Shown here piece by piece: positions 52,462-61,038 of a DNA stretch of 64,000 nt (positions are counted from its first letter, which is position 1; every line of letters begins with the position of its first letter). Made by a program: the position numbers and the translations under genes. A model generated the notes under the pieces. That model made no database searches and was not told where the DNA came from. It saw only the letters and a list, made by a program, of their open reading frames with translations. Source of the DNA: Haloechinothrix_A salitolerans (GTDB taxonomy: Bacteria > Actinomycetota > Actinomycetes > Mycobacteriales > Pseudonocardiaceae). The DNA lies in the NCBI RefSeq assembly GCF_039544105.1, contig NZ_BAABLA010000027.1, one strand, 5' to 3'.

Positions 52462-54201
52462 TCACCAGGAGCGCAATGTCGCAATGCGCTCCTCCAGTTG
52501 CTCCACCGTCGCCATCGCGGTCGGCGGGCCGCCACACACCCGGCGGAGTTCGTTGTGGATCGCGCCATGCGGTTTGTTCGTGCGGTGGTGATACATGCCG
52601 ACGAGCGCGTTGAGCTCCTTGCGTAGCGCGGCACGCCGTTCCCGCATGCTGGCGGGCGCGGCCTGCTGCCTCGGCTCCGGTTCCGGCTCCTTCGGCTTCC
52701 TGCGCTTCTCATCGGCGAGCTGCTCCTCTTGCCGCTTGCGCAGCAACGCCCGCACCTGTTCTGGCTCCAGCAGGCCGGGCAGCCCCAGGTACTCCTGCTC
52801 CTCCTCCGATCCGGCGAAGACGGCGGTGCCAAACGAGTTGCCGTCGTAGATCACCTGGTCCAGCTCAGCGGAGGCGTGCAGCGACTGGAAACCTCTGTCG
52901 TCGTCGGTCTGCTCGTCCTCGGTGCGGTTGGCGGCGGCGAGCAGTTCGTCGTCCCAGCCGTCCTTCTCGCGATCTGGCTTGCCGAGCACGTGGTCACGCT
53001 CGGCTTCCAGCTGGCTGGCCAGTTCGAGCAACGTCGGCACGCTGGGCAGGAACACGCTCGCGGTCTCCCCCGGCCGTCGTGCCCGCACGAACCGACCGAT
53101 GGCCTGCGCGAAGAACAGCGGCGTCGAGGCGCTGGTCGCGTAAACACCCACCGCGAGCCGGGGCACGTCCACGCCCTCGGAGACCATCCGCACGGCGATC
53201 ATCCAGTGGTCGTCCGACTCGGCGAACTCGCCGATGCGCTTGGTCGCCTGCGGGTCGTCGGACAGCACGACCACCGGCTCGGTGCCGGTGACATCGCGCA
53301 AGATCTTGGCGTACGCCCTGGCCGCGTCCTGGTCGCTGGCGATGACAAGGCCACCGGCGTCCGGCATTCCGCCGGAGCGCAGCTGGGTGAGCCGCACGTG
53401 TGCGGCGTGCAGCACCGACGGTACCCACTCACCACTCGGGTCCAACGCGGTGCGCCACGCCCGCGCTGTCTGCTCCACCGTCAGGGGTTCCCCGAGCCGA
53501 GCGGTGAACTCCTCCCCCGCGTTGGTCCGCCAATGCGCCTCACCCGAGTAGGCGAGGAACACGACAGGGCGCACGACGCCGTCCGCCAGCGCGTCCGAGT
53601 AGCCGTACGAGTGATCGGCCTTGCTGCGCTGGACGCCGTCGCCGTCCTCTTCGTAGGTGACGAACGGGATCGGCGAGTCGTCGCTGCGGAAGGGCGTCCC
53701 GGTCAGCGCCACCCGTCGCGTGGCGGGGGTGAAGGCCTCGCGGATCGCGTCACCCCAGGACTTCGCGTCGCCACCGTGGTGGATCTCGTCAAGGATCACA
53801 AGCGTCTTGCGGTTCTCCGTGCGCACCCGATGCAACGTCGGATGCGCCGCGACCTGCGCGTAGGTGAGCGCGACACCTCGGAAGTCCGGTGAAACGGCGC
53901 CGTCGGCGTTGCGGAAGTTCGAGTCGATCGCGATGCCCGCGCTCGCCGCCGCGCTTGCCCACTGGTGCTTGAGGTGCTCAGTGGGAGTGACGATCGTGAC
54001 ACTGTCGATCGTGCGGTCGGACAGCAGCTCAGCGGCGATACGCAGGCCGAACACGGTCTTACCCGCACCCGGTGTAGCCACCGCGAGGAAGTCCTGCGGC
54101 TTGCGCGTGAGGTACTTCGTCAGCGCCCTCCGCTGCCACGCACGCAGCGGCTTCGCTGTCGCGTCCTGTTCCGGCTCTGGCGCGACGAACGTCTCCGGCA
54201 A
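52462..54201 (-). CDS. DEAD/DEAH-box helicase (superfamily 2)
   Basis: 579 residues if read from TTG 54201, which follows AGGAG at 7 bases; the frame is open to 54414, but those residues are unconserved and run over the divergent promoter. Motifs: Q-like LRAWQRRALTKYL, Walker A ATPGAGKT (about 46), DEIH (about 124), TGTPFRSDD, and in the second RecA-like domain MVSEGVDVPRLAVGVYAT and QAIGRFVRAR. A charged C-terminal region with a Lys/Glu-Pro stretch follows. Acts on DNA or RNA with ATP; the precise job is unknown. Confidence 0.85.
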   Translation of the reverse strand: MPETFVAPEPEQDATAKPLRAWQRRALTKYLTRKPQDFLAVATPGAGKTVFGLRIAAELLSDRTIDSVTIVTPTEHLKHQWASAAASAGIAIDSNFRNADGAVSPDFRGVALTYAQVAAHPTLHRVRTENRKTLVILDEIHHGGDAKSWGDAIREAFTPATRRVALTGTPFRSDDSPIPFVTYEEDGDGVQRSKADHSYGYSDALADGVVRPVVFLAYSGEAHWRTNAGEEFTARLGEPLTVEQTARAWRTALDPSGEWVPSVLHAAHVRLTQLRSGGMPDAGGLVIASDQDAARAYAKILRDVTGTEPVVVLSDDPQATKRIGEFAESDDHWMIAVRMVSEGVDVPRLAVGVYATSASTPLFFAQAIGRFVRARRPGETASVFLPSVPTLLELASQLEAERDHVLGKPDREKDGWDDELLAAANRTEDEQTDDDRGFQSLHASAELDQVIYDGNSFGTAVFAGSEEEQEYLGLPGLLEPEQVRALLRKRQEEQLADEKRRKPKEPEPEPRQQAAPASMRERRAALRKELNALVGMYHHRTNKPHGAIHNELRRVCGGPPTAMATVEQLEERIATLRSW

Positions 54202-54412
54202 CTCGAGGCTCCTCTCTCCGCTGTCGGCACGGCGGACCACCGCACGGTCAGGACAGACGAATGCGCCCACACGAGAGCCATGCCGCAAGCGTCGCGGCAC
54301 GCGGTGAGGGCGCCCGTTGAGGGTACCTGGCGGGTGCGGGTGACCGGGCACAGAGACACACCACGCGAGCGACAAGCCAAAATCACGGAAATAGACCATG
54401 CTGGGAAGTGAC

Positions 54413-55597
54413 ATGACTGCTCACGACAACGCGACGGGCCCCAGGGGCGAGCGGCCGAGGAAAGGACCGTTGCGCCTGATCGGGCGTACCCTGAGCAAAG
54501 CCTGGCGCGGCAACATCTTCTCCGAGTCCGCGGAAGCCGCGTTCTGGCAAGCGCTGTCCCTGGCGCCACTCATGCTCGGGCTGTTAGGCCTGCTCGGATA
54601 CGTCAGCGACTGGTTCGGCCACCGCGTCGCGGCACGCGCCAGTGAGCAGATCATCAGCTTCAGCGATAAGGCGTTCAGCGCCGAGGTCGTCGAGAACATG
54701 GTCAAACCGACCGTTGAGGGCATGCTCACCGAAGGCAAGGGGGCCATCGCCTCGGTGGGCTTCGTGATCGCGCTGTGGGCGGGGTCCTCGGCGATGTCAT
54801 CGTTCGTTGACGCCATCACGGTGGCGCACGATCAGCACGGCATCCGCAACGAGGTGTGGCAGCGGCTCTTCGCCCTGCTGCTCTACATCGGCAGTCTCGT
54901 GCTGCTGATCGTCGGGCTGCCGCTGATCGCCATCGGGCCCGACCTGCTGCCCCGGTTCTTCCCGGAGTCCTGGCAGGACATGATCGGTTTCTGGGTGCGG
55001 GTGCTGTACTACCCCACCCTCGGTGTGCTGCTCGTCGTCGCGCTCGCCACCCTGTACAAGGTGGCACTACCGCGCAAGCTGCCCTGGCACAGGGGTGTGC
55101 CCGGCGCGATCCTCGCGATGGCGATTTTCCTGCTGACCAGTGCCGGGCTCCGGTTCTACCTTGGCGGGATCTCGGCGACCGGCTACACCTACGGCGCGCT
55201 GGCCACGCCCGTGGCGTTCCTGTTGTTCCTGTTCTTCATCGGACTCGCCGTGGTCGGCGGGGCGTACTTCAACGCCGCCATCGAGGAGCTATGGCCAGCC
55301 AAGCCGACCCGCAGACAGCAACGCAAGTGGCGGCGACTGGAGCTGGAGCGGGCGAATCGCGCGCTCCATCCAGAGGGAGACTCGCGCGGCGAGCGGTCTC
55401 GTGGCGAATCTCACGATGGCCAGTCTGACCGCGACCCGTCTCGCGCTGGCGACGGGCAACCGCCAGCGCGGGACGGCGAGGATGACCGTCCCACAGCCAC
55501 GAAGCCCGGGGCGGGGTCCGCGCCGGTGACGCCCAGCGCGAACCCGGACGCGCGGGCTCAATCGTTGTCGTCGCCGCCGGGTGGCAAGCCCTTGTAG
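54413..55597 (+). CDS. YihY/virulence factor BrkB family membrane protein
   Basis: 394 residues from ATG 54413, with GGGAAG upstream. Six TM helices in residues 40-290 with FWQALSLAPLMLGLLG, WAGSSAMSSFVDAI and the PxG-rich LPWHRGVPGAILAM, as in the YihY/BrkB family. The last 100 residues are charged and low complexity, probably disordered. Function not established. The final 40 bases overlap the convergent DUF3039 gene. Divergent from the helicase gene. Confidence 0.85.
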   Translation: MTAHDNATGPRGERPRKGPLRLIGRTLSKAWRGNIFSESAEAAFWQALSLAPLMLGLLGLLGYVSDWFGHRVAARASEQIISFSDKAFSAEVVENMVKPTVEGMLTEGKGAIASVGFVIALWAGSSAMSSFVDAITVAHDQHGIRNEVWQRLFALLLYIGSLVLLIVGLPLIAIGPDLLPRFFPESWQDMIGFWVRVLYYPTLGVLLVVALATLYKVALPRKLPWHRGVPGAILAMAIFLLTSAGLRFYLGGISATGYTYGALATPVAFLLFLFFIGLAVVGGAYFNAAIEELWPAKPTRRQQRKWRRLELERANRALHPEGDSRGERSRGESHDGQSDRDPSRAGDGQPPARDGEDDRPTATKPGAGSAPVTPSANPDARAQSLSSPPGGKPL

Positions 55598-55812
55598 ATC
55601 TTCTCGCACTCCGGGCACACCGGCGAGCCGGGCTTGGCCGACTTCGTCACCGGGAACGTCTCACCGCAGAGCGCCACCACGAAGTTGCCCATGACCGCGC
55701 TTTCGGCGATCTTGTTCTTCTTCACGTAGTGGAACATCTCCGGCGAGTCGTCGTCGGTGACGTCCGTACCTTCCGGCCGCGTATCGACATCGGGAAGAAC
55801 CTGAGTACTCAC
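55558..55812 (-). CDS. DUF3039 family protein
   Basis: 84 residues from GTG 55812, with GGAGG upstream. The conserved block is FHYVKKNKIAESAVMGNFVV, then ALCGETFPVTKSAKPGSPVCPECEKIY, where three Cys (and the one in ALCGE) suggest a zinc site. Actinobacteria-specific family of unknown function, commonly near the helicase and YihY genes. The 3' end overlaps the YihY gene. Confidence 0.87.
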   Translation of the reverse strand: MSTQVLPDVDTRPEGTDVTDDDSPEMFHYVKKNKIAESAVMGNFVVALCGETFPVTKSAKPGSPVCPECEKIYKGLPPGGDDND

Positions 55813-55858
55813 GCCTCCATTTTGCCTCAAGCCCAGCCGTGTCCCCCACCCACGCCAC

Positions 55859-55943
55859 CGTGTCCGACGTTCCCGACGTTGTGTCCGACGTTCCCGACAC
55901 CGTGTCTGACATTCCTGCCGTTGTGTTCGGCATTTCCGCCCGG
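55859..55943 (+). repeat. Four 21-bp tandem units upstream of psuG
   Basis: Units begin at 55860, 55881, 55902 and 55923, each starting gtgtccgacgttcccgac or a decayed form. The third base positions drift with distance from the first copy. The segment 55859-55886 recurs in inverted orientation after psuG at 56957-56984 with 26 of 28 bases matching. Confidence 0.65.
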
Positions 55944-55981
55944 TGGCGAGCGCGTTGGCGCGTTTCGGCACGATGCGAGGC

Positions 55982-56893
55982 ATGGCTTTCTCGATCGCGC
56001 CGGAGGTGGCGGACGCACTCGCCGCCGCACGTCCGGTCGTCGCGCTGGAATCGACGCTGCTCGCCCACGGCTTGCCGAGCGGCCGGAACCGCGCGCTCGC
56101 GCAGCAGCTCGGCGACGCGATTCGGGCGGAAGGTGGCGTTCCTGCCACAATCGCCGTTCTCGATGGCACACCTACGGTGGGCCTCTCCGCTGATCAACTT
56201 GACCGTGTCTGCGCCGAAGGTCCAGCGCTGACCAAGCTCAGTGCGCGAGACCTCGGTCCCGCAATCGCGCTTGGTCGTTCCGGTGCGACGACCGTCGCGG
56301 CTACCAGCGTGCTGGCGCACCGTGCGGGCATCGGCGTGTTCGCGACCGGCGGACTCGGCGGCGTTCACCTGCCAGCACCCGGTGACGCCGCGACGTGGGA
56401 TGTCTCGGCGGACCTCGGCGTCCTCGCGGCAACGCCGATCTTTGTGGTGTGTTCCGGAGTGAAGTCGGTGCTCGACATCGCGGCCACGCTCGAAGTGTTG
56501 GAGGCACGGTCGGTGCCGGTGCTCGGCTACCGCACCGACGACTTCCCCGCGTTCTACCTACGCTCGTCGGGGCACCGGGTGCCGTGGCGTGTCGATGATC
56601 CCCACGATGTCGCGGCCACCGTGCGCGCCCACCGCGAGCACGCGACGTCCGGGATCGTGCTCGCCAACCCGGTGCCGCCCGAGCACGAGATGGACCGTGC
56701 GCTACACGACCGGCTGCTCGCGGAGGGGCTGGACCGGTTGCGGGAGGCGGGCGTGTCCGGCTCGGACGTCACCCCCGTGCTGCTGGAGCACTTCCACACG
56801 GCCAGCGGCGGGGCGAGCGTAGCCACCAACGAAGCACTCGTGCTGGCCAACGCCAAGCTCGCCGCCCAAGTGGCGGTCACGCTGTCGAGATAG
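55982..56893 (+). CDS. psuG: Pseudouridine-5'-phosphate glycosidase
   Basis: 303 residues from ATG 55982 (ATG 55973 possible). PsuG signatures: VALESTLLAHGLP (about 20-32) with the catalytic Glu, TTVAATSVLAHRAGIGVFATGGLGGVH, and VCSGVKSVLDI with the Schiff-base Lys (about 160); NPVPPEHEM further on. It splits pseudouridine 5'-phosphate into uracil and ribose-5-phosphate. The usual partner kinase PsuK is not adjacent. The gene lies between inverted copies of a 28-bp repeat. Confidence 0.9.
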   Translation: MAFSIAPEVADALAAARPVVALESTLLAHGLPSGRNRALAQQLGDAIRAEGGVPATIAVLDGTPTVGLSADQLDRVCAEGPALTKLSARDLGPAIALGRSGATTVAATSVLAHRAGIGVFATGGLGGVHLPAPGDAATWDVSADLGVLAATPIFVVCSGVKSVLDIAATLEVLEARSVPVLGYRTDDFPAFYLRSSGHRVPWRVDDPHDVAATVRAHREHATSGIVLANPVPPEHEMDRALHDRLLAEGLDRLREAGVSGSDVTPVLLEHFHTASGGASVATNEALVLANAKLAAQVAVTLSR

Positions 56894-56956
56894 TGGCTGA
56901 GATGACTCACGGACGCCGCGACTGCGCCGTACGGCGTTCGGAGCGTCAGGAAGGAG

Positions 56957-56984
56957 GGACACAACGTCGGGAACGGGGGACACG
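56957..56984 (-). repeat. Inverted copy of the 28-bp repeat downstream of psuG
   Basis: Reverse complement of this segment equals 55859-55886 except for two adjacent bases. It lies 64 bases after the psuG stop and just beyond the 3' end of the convergent NUDIX gene. May serve as a terminator or as a recombination partner. Confidence 0.6.
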
Positions 56985-56988
56985 GCGC

Positions 56989-57864
56989 TCAAGGGGGCGG
57001 GAGGAGCGCCAGCAGCGCGGATGGCCCCAAGGGGCGCGCACCTTCGGCTTCCACACGGGCGCGCAACTCACGATCAGCGGTGGCGACCAGCACGTGGTCA
57101 TCCGGCGCATCCGCCAGCGCCTGCCGGGTGACGTCGACGATGGTGGTGTCACCGTCGCGCTCGGCGGCGACGACCTCGACACCCTCCACGCTGGCCGTGC
57201 CGCGCGCGGCACCCTCGACGACCAGCACGATGCGCGGCAGCCAGCACCACCGCTCGCTGCCCGGGATGCCGTCCTCTCCGCCGGGTATGCCGTCAGCCGC
57301 GAGGACGGCGAGGCGGTCGCGCAGCCGCTCGGCGGCACCGGCGCGGTCGCGCCACCAGCCATCCGGCACCGAACCCACCACGTTGGCGGCGTCCACGACC
57401 AGCACCAGCTGCCTGCCCACGTGTTCCCGCAACGCGGGCCACGCACGTGCGAAGTCGCGGTGTAACGGGTAATCAGCCACTTCGTGTGGCGGCACCCACC
57501 GCATCCCGGTGCTTTCCGAGTTCGCCGCACGCGCGTCGATCGCGCGTCGCACCGAGGCGAGCACCGTGGTGTAACGCCAAGTGCCGTGATCGACCACGGA
57601 GGTCGCCGTGAGCCGCACCGCGTACGCGGGCACAGCGGCCTCTTCCTCTGCCTCCCGTATCGCCGCCTGTTCGGCCGTCTCCGCGCTGCGCAACGCCCCG
57701 CCCGGCAACGCCCAGGTTCGGCCGTGGTGCACCCACCAGGCCCTGCGCTGCAGCAGGACACCGCGCTCAGGATCGGACAGCAACAGCCCCGCCGCACCGT
57801 TGGTGCCCCAGTGCACATTGCCGCACGCGCACCGCACGAACCCGTCACCGTCACCGAGAAGCAC
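56989..57864 (-). CDS. NUDIX hydrolase fused to a PIN/NYN-like domain
   Basis: 291 residues from GTG 57864, with CGAGG 8 bases upstream; the frame runs back to 57936. A short Cys-containing start (CACGNVHWG) precedes a NUDIX domain (about 20-150) with the box GGALRSAETAEQAAIREAEEE. The C-terminal half (about 158-290) begins LVLVVDAANVVGSVPDGWWRDR, and ends with HVLVATADRELRARVEAEG, the acidic layout of a PIN/NYN-like nuclease fold. Both parts occur as separate actinobacterial proteins. It starts 4 bases after the glucokinase stop. Confidence 0.75.
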   Translation of the reverse strand: MLLGDGDGFVRCACGNVHWGTNGAAGLLLSDPERGVLLQRRAWWVHHGRTWALPGGALRSAETAEQAAIREAEEEAAVPAYAVRLTATSVVDHGTWRYTTVLASVRRAIDARAANSESTGMRWVPPHEVADYPLHRDFARAWPALREHVGRQLVLVVDAANVVGSVPDGWWRDRAGAAERLRDRLAVLAADGIPGGEDGIPGSERWCWLPRIVLVVEGAARGTASVEGVEVVAAERDGDTTIVDVTRQALADAPDDHVLVATADRELRARVEAEGARPLGPSALLALLPPP

Positions 57865-57868
57865 GACG

Positions 57869-58825
57869 CTAGCCTCGCATATCGTCGGCGGCGGCCGCCG
57901 CCAGTGTCGCGGCGCCGACGATACCCGCGTCACCACCGAGTTGGGCCGTCCTGATCCGCGCGAGCGGCCGATGCCCCGCCCCGGTTAGCACCGAGGCGTA
58001 GTGTTCGCGCGCGTCGTCGAGGAACAGCGGAGCGGACTCCGACACGCCGCCCGCGATGACGATCAGTTCCGGGTCATAGACATCGGCCACCAAAGCAAGA
58101 CCCTCGCCGAGCCACGTCGCCAGCTGGGCCATGGCCTGCTTGGCGACGACGTCGCCCTCCCGCGCGGCCGCGGCCACCCGGCGTCCGGTCAGCGCGCTGT
58201 AATCGTCCGCGAACTCGCGCGCCAGCACGGTTGACGACGTTTCGTGCCTGGCAAGCAGTTCCAGTGCCGTCGTGGCGAGCGCCGTACCGCTGCAGTAGCG
58301 CTCCCAGCAACCGTGCTTACCGCACGAACACGCACGTCCGCCTGGCACGAGCCGCAGATGCCCCAGCTCCGGACCGACGCCGTGGGCACCGTGGAACACC
58401 GTGCCGTCCTGCAACAGCGCACCACCGATCCCGGTGCCGATCGCTACCAGCACCACCACTCCCGCGCCACGCGCCGCGCCGTAGGTGTACTCGGCGACAG
58501 CGGCGGCGTTGGCGTCGTGTTCGAGCGTCACCGGCAACCCGATCCGCGCGGCGACGCGGTCGGCGACAGCCGCGTCCCGCCATGGCAGATGCGGCGCGTA
58601 ACGCACGGTGTTGCGGTCGACGGCGACGAACCCCGCGACGGCGAGACCGACCGCGGTAACCGGGTGCCGCTGTCGCAGCTCGTCGACGGCGTGCGCGATC
58701 GCCGACTCCAGCGCGTCGGCGTCGTCCGGGGTAGGCGCGAGGACGGTGTCGATCACAGCGCCGTGCTCGTCGACGACACCCGCGCGCAGACTGGTGCCGC
58801 CGACATCGATGCCGACCGCGTTCAG
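57869..58825 (-). CDS. ROK-family glucokinase (GlkA-like), probable CTG start
   Basis: 318 residues read from CTG 58825. The phosphate-1 motif GIDVGGTSLRAG lies upstream of the first GTG (58756) and needs a start close to 58825; CTG there overlaps the stop of the preceding gene (CTGA) and follows GGGAG. Further motifs: LEHDANAAAVAEY with the catalytic Asp, GTGIGGAL, and the zinc motif CSCGKHGCWE (about 170-179). It phosphorylates glucose with ATP and in Streptomyces also mediates glucose repression. Penultimate gene of the minus-strand operon starting at 61827. Confidence 0.85.
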   Translation of the reverse strand: MNAVGIDVGGTSLRAGVVDEHGAVIDTVLAPTPDDADALESAIAHAVDELRQRHPVTAVGLAVAGFVAVDRNTVRYAPHLPWRDAAVADRVAARIGLPVTLEHDANAAAVAEYTYGAARGAGVVVLVAIGTGIGGALLQDGTVFHGAHGVGPELGHLRLVPGGRACSCGKHGCWERYCSGTALATTALELLARHETSSTVLAREFADDYSALTGRRVAAAAREGDVVAKQAMAQLATWLGEGLALVADVYDPELIVIAGGVSESAPLFLDDAREHYASVLTGAGHRPLARIRTAQLGGDAGIVGAATLAAAAADDMRG

Positions 58826-59382
58826 AACGTCTCCCGTTGATCGGCGGGCTCGGACGGCTGCGTGGACGCGGCCTTACGCACGGTGATCCGCTGAGCACGG
58901 GAACCACTGGCGCGGCCAGTGGCAGGGCGCGTGGGTGCGGTGGCGCGCGCCGCCGCACCTGGCCGGGTAGCGGTCCAGGTCGGTCCGCCGTCCTGCCGTT
59001 CCGTCCGTGGCACGCCGGGCATGTGGATACCCTCGCCCGGATACCAGCGATCGGCCAGCACGGCCCGCAGCACGCCGACCAACTGCGCGAGTTGCTCGAT
59101 CGCTCGCGCGGAGAACTCCGGCTGATTACCGCGTGCCATGCTCACCACGGCGCACAGCGGACACCAGCCACAGTCGTATTGCGACGTCCCGTGCTCGGTG
59201 GCTGCCTCGTCGTCCGAAGCGGCGGAGTCGCCACCGAACAGCCCGCCGGTGTGTCCCGCCGCGACGAGCCCGTCCAGCCATGGCGCGGCGTGCTCCACGA
59301 TCATCTCCACGAGCAGCATGATTTCCGTGCCGAGGTTGGCGACGGCCTCGTTGGCCGAGGCCCGCTCGGTTCGCTCGGTCAT
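58822..59382 (-). CDS. Unknown actinobacterial protein between glucokinase and ArsA-like ATPase
   Basis: 186 residues from ATG 59382, which overlaps the ArsA-like stop (ATGA). The N-terminal 110 residues are helical with LGTEIMLLVEMIVEHAAPWLDGL and a Cys triplet CGWCPLC (about 72-78) that could bind zinc; the rest is low-complexity Pro/Thr/Arg-rich and probably disordered. A similar protein lies before glkA in Streptomyces (DUF5304-type, from memory). No function can be assigned. Confidence 0.65.
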   Translation of the reverse strand: MTERTERASANEAVANLGTEIMLLVEMIVEHAAPWLDGLVAAGHTGGLFGGDSAASDDEAATEHGTSQYDCGWCPLCAVVSMARGNQPEFSARAIEQLAQLVGVLRAVLADRWYPGEGIHMPGVPRTERQDGGPTWTATRPGAAARATAPTRPATGRASGSRAQRITVRKAASTQPSEPADQRETF

Positions 59383-60539
59383 GCCTGGCCTCCTGGGTCC
59401 GTCAGCAGTACCACCAGACCGTCGGCGTCGGTCTCCGCGCCGATCACCTCGCACGGCCGCAACAGTCGTGGCAGCGCGACCAGTCTGCGGAACCCGTCGA
59501 TGGTGATGGCCAGATCGTCGTCGATGCGCGCCAGGTCAACGTCGGCGTCCGGGGCGAGCGGCAGCGAGATCCGCAGCCGATAGCCCTCGTCGGACTCGGT
59601 GATGCGCAGCATAGGGGCGACGTCGTCGGCTTCGCCCGCCAGCGGGTCCCCGCCACCGTAGAGTTCCTTGGCGATCTCGGCAAGCGCGTCGAGCCCGACC
59701 GGCTCGGCCGCTCGGTGCTCAACCAACCGCACGCCGGACAACCCCGCCGCACCAGCCTCGGCGAGCACGGCCTCCTGCTGCGCCCTACGTTCCCGCAGCC
59801 ACGATGCCGCGCCGCCACGCCACAGGCCAGCGGCGGGCATAAGACGGTTCGCCACGATGCCGTCGACGCGGATCCCCCGCAGTGCGAGCGCGGTCAGCGT
59901 GCGGCGGGTCTCGGCGACGACCATGCGTTCCGGAGTGAGCACCAGCCGCACCGTGGTGACCTCGCGGTCGGTGAGCATCGCGCGCAACGACTCGAGGTGG
60001 TTCCCCAGCTCCATCACCGACGCCGCCGCGCCGCTCAACGCCCGCGCGCGGGAGGACACCGGTTGCCACCCGTACACGCGGCGCAGGTAGCCCGCGACGG
60101 CTTCGGGCAGCGCGAACAGCCGCAGTGTCTCAGCGGTGGGGCCGCAGTCGACGACGACGGCGTGCCAGTGCTTGGTCGCGGTGAGGCGCCGCACCTCACC
60201 GAGGGCCAGCAAGTCGTCAACGCCGGGCAGCACGGTCAGCTCCGCCGCGTCCAGCGCGTCAACGCCGATACCGGACAGCGCGTGACCGAGCTGACCGCGC
60301 AGCCGCTGCCACGCGCTGTCGGCCAGCGAGCGGCTGTCGATCTGCACCGCGTCCAGTCGTCTGTCTACTTCGGTCGGTTCGGGACCGAGCCGCATTCCGT
60401 AGGCGTCGGCGAGTGAGTGCGCGGGGTCAGTTGAAACGACGAGCGTCCGCTTGCCCTGTGTGGCCAGCGTGGCCCCGGTGGCGGCGGCCAGCGTGGTCTT
60501 GCCGACCCCTCCCTTTCCGGTGAACAACACCAGCCGCAC
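59379..60539 (-). CDS. ArsA/GET3-family ATPase
   Basis: 386 residues from GTG 60539 (GTG 60551 is possible). Deviant Walker A FTGKGGVGKTTLAAATG (about 6-22), switch I DPAHSLADAYG, Walker B-like VVVDCGPTAETLRL (about 130-143). A C-terminal HSP20-like fold with SLPLAPDADVDLARIDDDLAITIDGFRR replaces the second ATPase half. Homologous to Rv2184c. It probably handles tail-anchored or envelope-related clients rather than arsenite, since no other ars gene is nearby. Two bases separate it from the SRPBCC stop. Confidence 0.85.
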   Translation of the reverse strand: MRLVLFTGKGGVGKTTLAAATGATLATQGKRTLVVSTDPAHSLADAYGMRLGPEPTEVDRRLDAVQIDSRSLADSAWQRLRGQLGHALSGIGVDALDAAELTVLPGVDDLLALGEVRRLTATKHWHAVVVDCGPTAETLRLFALPEAVAGYLRRVYGWQPVSSRARALSGAAASVMELGNHLESLRAMLTDREVTTVRLVLTPERMVVAETRRTLTALALRGIRVDGIVANRLMPAAGLWRGGAASWLRERRAQQEAVLAEAGAAGLSGVRLVEHRAAEPVGLDALAEIAKELYGGGDPLAGEADDVAPMLRITESDEGYRLRISLPLAPDADVDLARIDDDLAITIDGFRRLVALPRLLRPCEVIGAETDADGLVVLLTDPGGQA

Positions 60540-60540
60540 G

Positions 60541-60984
60541 CTAAAGACCACTCTCCGCGCGCCGCTTCAGCTCCTTCAACGCGATGTCCATGATCATCTT
60601 TTCCGCCTTGCGCCGCAGCTGGCCGATCATCGGCAACGCGAGTTCCACCGACAGGGTGTAGGTCACCTCGGTCTGGCCGTCGTCGAGCGGGGTGAGTTCG
60701 TAGCGGCCCCGCTGCGCCTTCTGCATCTGCCCCTTGACCAGGTGCCAGCTGACGCTGAGCCCGTCCGGCGCCCAGTCGTACTCCAGCGTGTAGACGTCCT
60801 TGACCGGCCCAGCGTCGAGGGTGAACGTGACCCGGTGCGCCTGGCCGTTCGCATCGCGTTCCAGGATCTCGGTGGACCGCACCGCCTTCGCCCACTCAGG
60901 ATAAGACTCCAGATCGGCGATCACCGCCATGATCTGGTCTGGTGGGGCGTCGACGACGATCGACTGAGTGGACTCGTCGGCCAT
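60541..60984 (-). CDS. SRPBCC (START/Bet v1-like) protein, TB16.3 type
   Basis: 147 residues from ATG 60984 (MADESTQSIVVDAP). SRPBCC fold with IMAVIADLESYPEWAKAVRSTEILERD and a long C-terminal helix PMIGQLRRKAEKMIMDIALKELKRRAE. Homologous to M. tuberculosis Rv2185c. Probably binds a lipid or polyketide-like ligand. It lies between the phosphoesterase and ArsA-like genes in a tight operon. Confidence 0.87.
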   Translation of the reverse strand: MADESTQSIVVDAPPDQIMAVIADLESYPEWAKAVRSTEILERDANGQAHRVTFTLDAGPVKDVYTLEYDWAPDGLSVSWHLVKGQMQKAQRGRYELTPLDDGQTEVTYTLSVELALPMIGQLRRKAEKMIMDIALKELKRRAESGL

Positions 60985-61038
60985 GCCCATGAGGGTAGCC
61001 GCATCGCCCGACACCGCCAGAACGACGGGTCCCATGTG

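Noticed and set aside
55860..55943. CRISPR array or minisatellite gene
   Set aside because: Contiguous degenerate 21-bp units with no spacers and no supported start codon reading through them.
59379..60539. Arsenite efflux ATPase
   Set aside because: No arsB, arsD or arsC nearby and the C-terminal half is HSP20-like, as in the actinobacterial Rv2184c type.
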